From Allacma fusca (Eukaryota > Arthropoda > Collembola > Symphypleona > Sminthuridae): a stretch of DNA of 64,000 bases. The notes beneath the pieces are model-generated. The model had not been told where the DNA came from. It saw only the letters and a list, made by a program, of their open reading frames with translations, and searched no databases. The stretch is taken from contig OX359246.1 of NCBI GenBank assembly GCA_947179485.1, positions 28,954,001 to 29,018,000 on the forward strand, read 5' to 3'. Position numbers and translations under genes: made by a program. Below are positions 59,017-64,000 of the stretch, piece after piece (positions within the stretch are counted from its first letter, which is position 1; every line of letters starts with the position of its first letter).

Positions 59017-60122
59017 ATGGTTGAAAAACAAATCTGTTGTTGTGGGTCCAGTGTTTGGACTAGAGTAATTGCATGGTTTCAAATCGTAAGTAACATTTCC
59101 CTTGTTTTAAAAACGCTCTAGTAGTTACTATCCATAATAAATCTATAATTACGCAGAGAAGTATTAGAAACTAAGGATAGAAATTGATAGCTTTTTACAT
59201 AGTATATAGATTACTAAAATGATAATTATTCTATCTTTTAAAAATGTATTATGAGTAATTGCTCCAATGGGAAACATAAATGACGGACTTTTTTGTAACT
59301 TACTTTAGATTGGAGGTGTATTGTCAATTATTGGCTATGCAGTGGCTATGGAGACGACAATAGCACTACTTGCGAAAGGTCCAGATCCCAAGAAGAAATT
59401 GACACCGGAGGAAATTGCTGCATTGAAAACTGAATGTGAGTAAATACGATTTCTAGGAATGCTCAAGTATTTATCATTGCATAAATTCTACTCGGTCTTC
59501 TATATTTCATTGTCAGACAAATTATTGATAAGTACAATTATTGAACAAAATGTAATTTTTATTTTGCCAGCAATACAGTACGTGTAAAATCCCAGTACGT
59601 TCAATTTCTCAAAAAATAATTACCAGTAAAAATATTTGTTTCGTTCCAGGGATCCGTACTTAATTCCTCTTTTTATTTTGTATATAGTAATTTTTGCAAT
59701 TGCTGGTACGGTCTTGTGGCTCATCCTTTCTGTTTTATCTTTCGTGATGGGGATCGTGCTGCTTCGCGGATCCCAGAACGTAAGTTAAATTATTATAGAT
59801 TTTATTTGTTAACTCTACATTTAACCCAACTTGTTTTATAGGCGTACATTTTCGGGGAACCCTGAGATAGGCATCAATAGAAGTGACTAATTCTATGAAA
59901 CGTTTTCTTCCACAGAGAAATACTCGTCAAATTCATGCCTGGTTGGTGTACGCTGTGATTTACGTAATTGTTTCGACTATCAACACTATCACAGTAAGTT
60001 TTGCAGGCCCAGGCGATATGATTGTATCCAATATCATCAATTTATTGCTTGTATTAGCTATCCAAGGGTTTTGCGTGTGGGTTGTTGGAACTCACAAGAG
60101 GGAAATTGAAGCTTCGGGATAA
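59017..60122 (+). CDS. Copy E: small four-pass membrane protein, intact
   Basis: Exons 59017-59085, 59309-59439, 59650-59779 and 59916-60122 give 178 residues; the alternative exon 2/3 splice pair is 59435 and 59688. Relative to copy B, exon 2 is 6 nt shorter, exon 3 is 3 nt longer and exon 4 stops earlier, at EIEASG, as in copy A. All indels keep the frame, which argues for selection on the protein. Start MVEKQICCCGSSVW; hydrophobic segments as in copy B; the loop reads GPDPKKKLTPEEI. Candidate poly(A) signal at 60263-60268. Function unknown. It is the most diverged of the intact copies. Confidence 0.8.
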
Positions 60123-61345
60123 TTTGAAAATTCCCGGAACGTTTGAAATGTGATACCGTTTGATTATTAATTTTATTTTTGAAGCTGTAGTTTTATATAA
60201 GTCAATTTTGAATCACAAGTTGTTGTGTTGAATGACCAGTTCATACATAATATTACATGCTAAAATAAAATCAGAGTCTTAATAATTGTTTATATTCATA
60301 ATTCTTTGGGATTGCATGAACATGATTTCAACCTGGAAATCTCATCGCAAACTCATCCAAATGTGTCGAAATTTGAAGGAAACTGTCATGAGGAATTTTC
60401 TGTTAACTACGAGGTGTAACATTCGGCTGGAATTAGCTGTATGGACAGAAAGATAATATGTTTGCATCCGTTGCGCATTGCTGCATTTGACATACACTTA
60501 AAATCAAAGATGCGCTAATAATCCGCACTCAACCTACTATCCTCTAATGGCAAGGCTTAATTATTAGACAAATGTAATTTGCTTGCAGTATGTATTGAGC
60601 ATGTATGTATGTAATTAACTTGAATAATATTTTATATCTAGAATTTTTACAGAATGAGTAAAAAATGATTCCAGGAAATTGATAAAACTCAAATGGCAAT
60701 CGACAATATTTGTGCACTTAATAATCCTTGCGTTCATAAAAACATGTTGTTTACAGTTCCAGGAAGACTAAAGGTCATCAAAAGTTCATTGATAAAAATT
60801 GAAATTGGGTGTGCACGTGAAGGCGGTCAGCAGCTCGAAAATAAAGATGCAGCTCATAATTTAGTAATCCATGTTAAGTGCATGGCGAAAAACAGCTTTC
60901 TCAACTTTGCATTTCATTATCAATTTACACACAGCAACACGTCATTGGCGGTGTCTCTCCGCGTTACTATCTGTCAAGATTGTAGGACTTATGGAAGAAA
61001 TAGACCAAACATTAGCTGTAGACCGTCCTTGGCATTTGCCTTTATTTAACGTGAGTTTTTGCCATCGTTTTCTAATATTGTTTGAGGACCTGACCGTACC
61101 GTGTTTTTGCAAAGGAGGAACATAAAGAAAATTCAAATACTTATGAGTAACCGAACTTGAACATGTAATATTCTTCCAAAACACCTCCAAGATCAATGTA
61201 ATTACACAACAAAAAATTATTGTATTTCCAGCATTACTCAAGAAGTAAAAGCTTATATGAAAAAACAGCCTCTGCATTGCTTGCTCTTTTTCAGTATACG
61301 TAAGTATATCATGCATGCATAAATACTCAGTGGCTACAAGATGTA
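60123..61345 (+). repeat. Duplicated 3' flank of copy E
   Basis: Related to the flanks after copy A (19260-19640). The ORFs at 60693-61049 and 60942-61487 are in this duplicated non-coding DNA and are not conserved in the other copies. No gene is supported. Confidence 0.55.
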
Positions 61346-61353
61346 TGTTGGAC

Positions 61354-62230
61354 CATACCTGGGCGCACTCGCACTCATTGAGTGCATGCCTCGCACTCAG
61401 CCTCGCACTCAACGCACTCAAATTGAGTGCGAGTGCGAGTTCCGATTTGAAATTTCTGCGCTCACAGCAATGAGGTAGAGTGATCATTCAAATTATATGC
61501 ACTCAAGAGGCAGAGGCTGAGTGCAGTTTTTTGCACTCACAACTAGGGTATACGAAATAGAAAATACACTAGAAAGTATGGTACTGACAAAATGCCAAAT
61601 GCAAAATACCTTTAAAAAATTACGACTTGAAAAACACTGAGCACAAAATACGGAATGCATTTCAAGTACTATTTCAAATACAATATCTCAAAATATTCCA
61701 CATCCCTGGACTTTAGTTAATTTTTTCAGAGGTATCAGCGTCCCGACTTCTAAATTGTAATTTGAGGAAAAAATTGAGCTTCATCAAATACAGCTGCTTT
61801 GACTAATTTGTCAAGGAATCATTTAAGAAATTTAAAAAAATTTCCACAAAATGAAGTATAAATACATATTTAGTATTATCTTGTATTAGCTATAACGGGG
61901 GGACGTGATGAAACACCAAGTTCATTGAGAGGGGTGAGATATATCACAAGTAACCACAAAACTAATTGTGAGACGTTGTTTTCGAAAAACGTTGCTGGTA
62001 AAGGAGGTCCGCGTATTCATTAATTATAACACCCACTGGATGGTGCGAGAGGGCTATGAGGGCAATCAAGCTTTGAGTGCGAGTGCAAAAATTTTGGGAG
62101 AGTACTTTGAGGCAGGAGTTTGAGTGCAGCGGGGCGCAACTCATGAGTGCGAGCGCGAGGGGAGTTTAAAGTTCCACCATTGTAATTGAGTGCGAGGTGA
62201 GTGCGAGTGCAAACGAAACGCCCAGGTATG
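61354..62230. mobile_element. hAT-like non-autonomous element 7 (877 bp)
   Basis: Ends CATACCTGGGCG and CGCCCAGGTATG (12 bp perfect), flanked by the 8-bp duplication TGTTGGAC (61346-61353 and 62231-62238). The terminal sequence is not the usual YARNG, so the superfamily rests on the 8-bp duplication and the terminal arrays of GAGTGCGAGTGC motifs. No transposase. Confidence 0.8.
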
Positions 62231-62238
62231 TGTTGGAC

Positions 62239-63504
62239 CAGTGGTAGTTTATGCTAGACAGATGGCCCCGCCACTCTGGGGTTGTCGTGTCTGTACGTGG
62301 TAAGGAGGCGCGCGCGGGATTTTAAAATTAATAAAGTTGATAGTTAATACAAGTGATCAGGAGGTTGTGAAAATGAAAATGCCCTTGGTTATATTTTTGC
62401 CCAGGTGAAAATGCCGAAAATCCTTTTAGATGACTTGATTTGAAAGTTTGCGGGCTCTTGGGCAGATGTTTTCAAAAAAGCGTAAAAATACCAGTTTAAA
62501 ATTTTATTTTAGCACAACACTGAAATTTTTTGAATTCCCTATTGTCGAGAAATTACTTCCGTGTTTTCAAGAGAATAAAAACTAACGTGGGTCAAGATAT
62601 AAGGATACAGCTGTTGAATAAACCAGCACTCGGGATTTTTTCTGGAAAATGTAGAACACAATATTATTATCATTTTTCGAAATAAAAATTCTGAAAAAAT
62701 AATTATTGGTGCTAGGTTGGACCAAAGAAACTTTTCTGGAAGAACTGTCAACCCTATGTGGTACGGAAATATTTTAAAACTTCAAATAAATGCTGAAATC
62801 AGTGAAACGACGCTACAACGGTCATAAAAATTTTACCACAGAAAATTACCCTGGTTCGGACAGCTTGAAAATGAATGATTTATTGGAAGGAAAACGTACC
62901 GACCCTCCTCGCCTGGTCCAGTCTATCATCCGACTGATATAAAAATGGCATCTAAAGTTATAAGTCATACTTGAGCAAAACAGACAAGTCGCCAGACCGC
63001 CAATGCAAGTATACAGGCTACTCTCGTCATTGGGACACCCTAACGGCATAAAAAACAGTGTCGAAATAAGGGAATGTTGTCAAAAGAATTCCAGGAAATT
63101 TGAATAAAAATTTCCAAAAGGATATACATTTTCAGATGAAAATTACAAGCGATTATATGCACCCACATATGAACATTACATATCTTCAAAATGAAATCTT
63201 TTAGCATTCTCTGCCAAATAGATGATATTTCTTGGAAAATTTTGATCAATAATTCACTGACGTTATAAAACTACATTATAAGTACTGGCAGGGGATTCAA
63301 AAATGTAACGTTACAAGGAAAGTATCGTTATCACGAATGTCGTTATAGGGGTATATTTTGATTTTCAAAATGTACAAACTTTCGGGCGGATTCTAGGCCC
63401 AATAAGGACAGTCGTTATAGAGAGATTGTCACTACAAGGAGAGTCGTTATAGAGAGTGTTGCTTCAAGGAGAGTCATTATGAGAGTCTACTGTACTGTTA
63501 AAAC
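62239..63504. other. Non-coding DNA, no gene recognised
   Basis: AT-rich with short chance ORFs. A stretch near 62930-62950 (TCATCCGACTGATATAAAAATGGCAT) resembles 45665-45690. The segment 63300-63492 has CGTTATAGAGAG / CTACAAGGAGAG repeats ending GAGTCTACTGTA, which looks like one end of a pogo-like element whose other end I could not find. Confidence 0.4.
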
Positions 63505-63712
63505 CACAAAAACATTTCGTATTTCTTGTTGGTGAATGATTTATTACACACGGATCTTCGCGTCCATAAGTGACTCCCAATAGGGGCGAAAATCGTAACG
63601 CTGTGTTTCCGTTGAAATACAAAAGTTTTGTGCTAATGAGGGATTCAATTATTGGCAGAGTAGCCGTGAGTAATAAATCATTCACTTACAAAACATGAAA
63701 AACGCTTTTGTG
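63505..63712. repeat. Imperfect inverted repeat (fold-back) of about 48-bp arms
   Basis: The left arm begins CACAAAAACATTTCG and contains GGTGAATGATTTATTAC; the right arm contains GTAATAAATCATTCAC and ends CGCTTTTGTG. Each arm resembles the single-copy block found at about 32680-32730 and 45768-45828. Confidence 0.75.
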
Positions 63713-64000
63713 TTTATATTCTACTAATATCTATTTTTACGTCTAATTATGCCTGTTTATGCAAGACTGATTGTACCAACTGGGACAAAATTGATTCCGC
63801 CGCCGTAGATGATAAGGATGTAAAACCTCTAGTGACACTACAACTCGTAAGCAGACATGTGTAACCTCGTGTAGATTTCCCATAAGCGACGTCCCGTGAT
63901 GACCCTGTGACGTCACTCAAGTGTCGCCTCGGGCTATTTCTGTGTTTTCTGTGAAATACTGGGCTGAGTTCTACTTTCCCGGCCACAAAATTACCTTCCA
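63713..64000. other. Window end, nothing recognised
   Basis: The minus ORF 63747-63986 has no recognisable motif and no supporting context. The sequence may belong to a feature continuing past the window. Confidence 0.3.

Noticed and set aside
60693..61049. 118-codon ORF downstream of copy E
   Set aside because: It lies in flank DNA duplicated after the other gene copies, where the frame is not conserved; it has no recognisable motif.

Overview
The window looks like an animal, most likely arthropod, nuclear genome: AT-rich DNA, small exons with GT-AG introns, AATAAA poly(A) signals, and a very high density of LTR retrotransposons and short inverted-repeat DNA transposons. I see no bacterial genes, tRNA or rRNA genes. 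The species and the arthropod assignment are inferences.

The host content is one tandem family. A four-exon gene for a small (about 180-196 residue), four-pass membrane protein of unknown function occurs five times, always on the + strand: copy A (17524-18631), B (23955-25106), C (41494-43991), D (48325-52020) and E (59017-60122). The flanking DNA was duplicated with the genes, so each copy serves as an 'empty site' control for insertions in the others. B and E look intact. D is intact but carries a 2.5-kb piggyBac-like element in intron 1. C has a hAT-like element inside exon 4. A has lost the intron 1 splice donor and carries a frame-breaking 8-nt insertion in exon 3. Further units survive only as flanks (7100-7420, 34980-37386, 38640-38996).

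Region by region. 1-about 7050: a decayed Ty3/Gypsy element on the - strand (gag, shifted protease, pol with two stops, and a long open tail running off the window). 7897-17279: a complete, young Ty3/Gypsy element on the + strand with 341-bp LTRs and a GGAC target duplication, 244 bp upstream of copy A. 20445-22299: a TIR element and a hAT-like element. 26178-32227: a 6-kb candidate DNA transposon holding a four-exon, intact-looking DDE-like (DUF7869-type) gene on the - strand and a 91-bp minisatellite. 33814-38418: a TIR element, two pogo-like and two hAT-like elements, partly nested. 38998-41058: a retroelement fragment with a proline-rich ORF. 46402-47640: a BEL/Pao relic with a tRNA-Tyr-type primer site. 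52611-58578: a hAT-like, a pogo-like and a Harbinger-like element with another hAT-like element nested inside it. 61354-62230: a seventh hAT-like element.

The strongest single theme is that a tandem gene array is being broken up by unrelated non-autonomous transposons whose ends can be fixed to the base, because duplicated neighbours preserve the uninterrupted target. The best candidate for something poorly described is the 6-kb element at 26178-32227.
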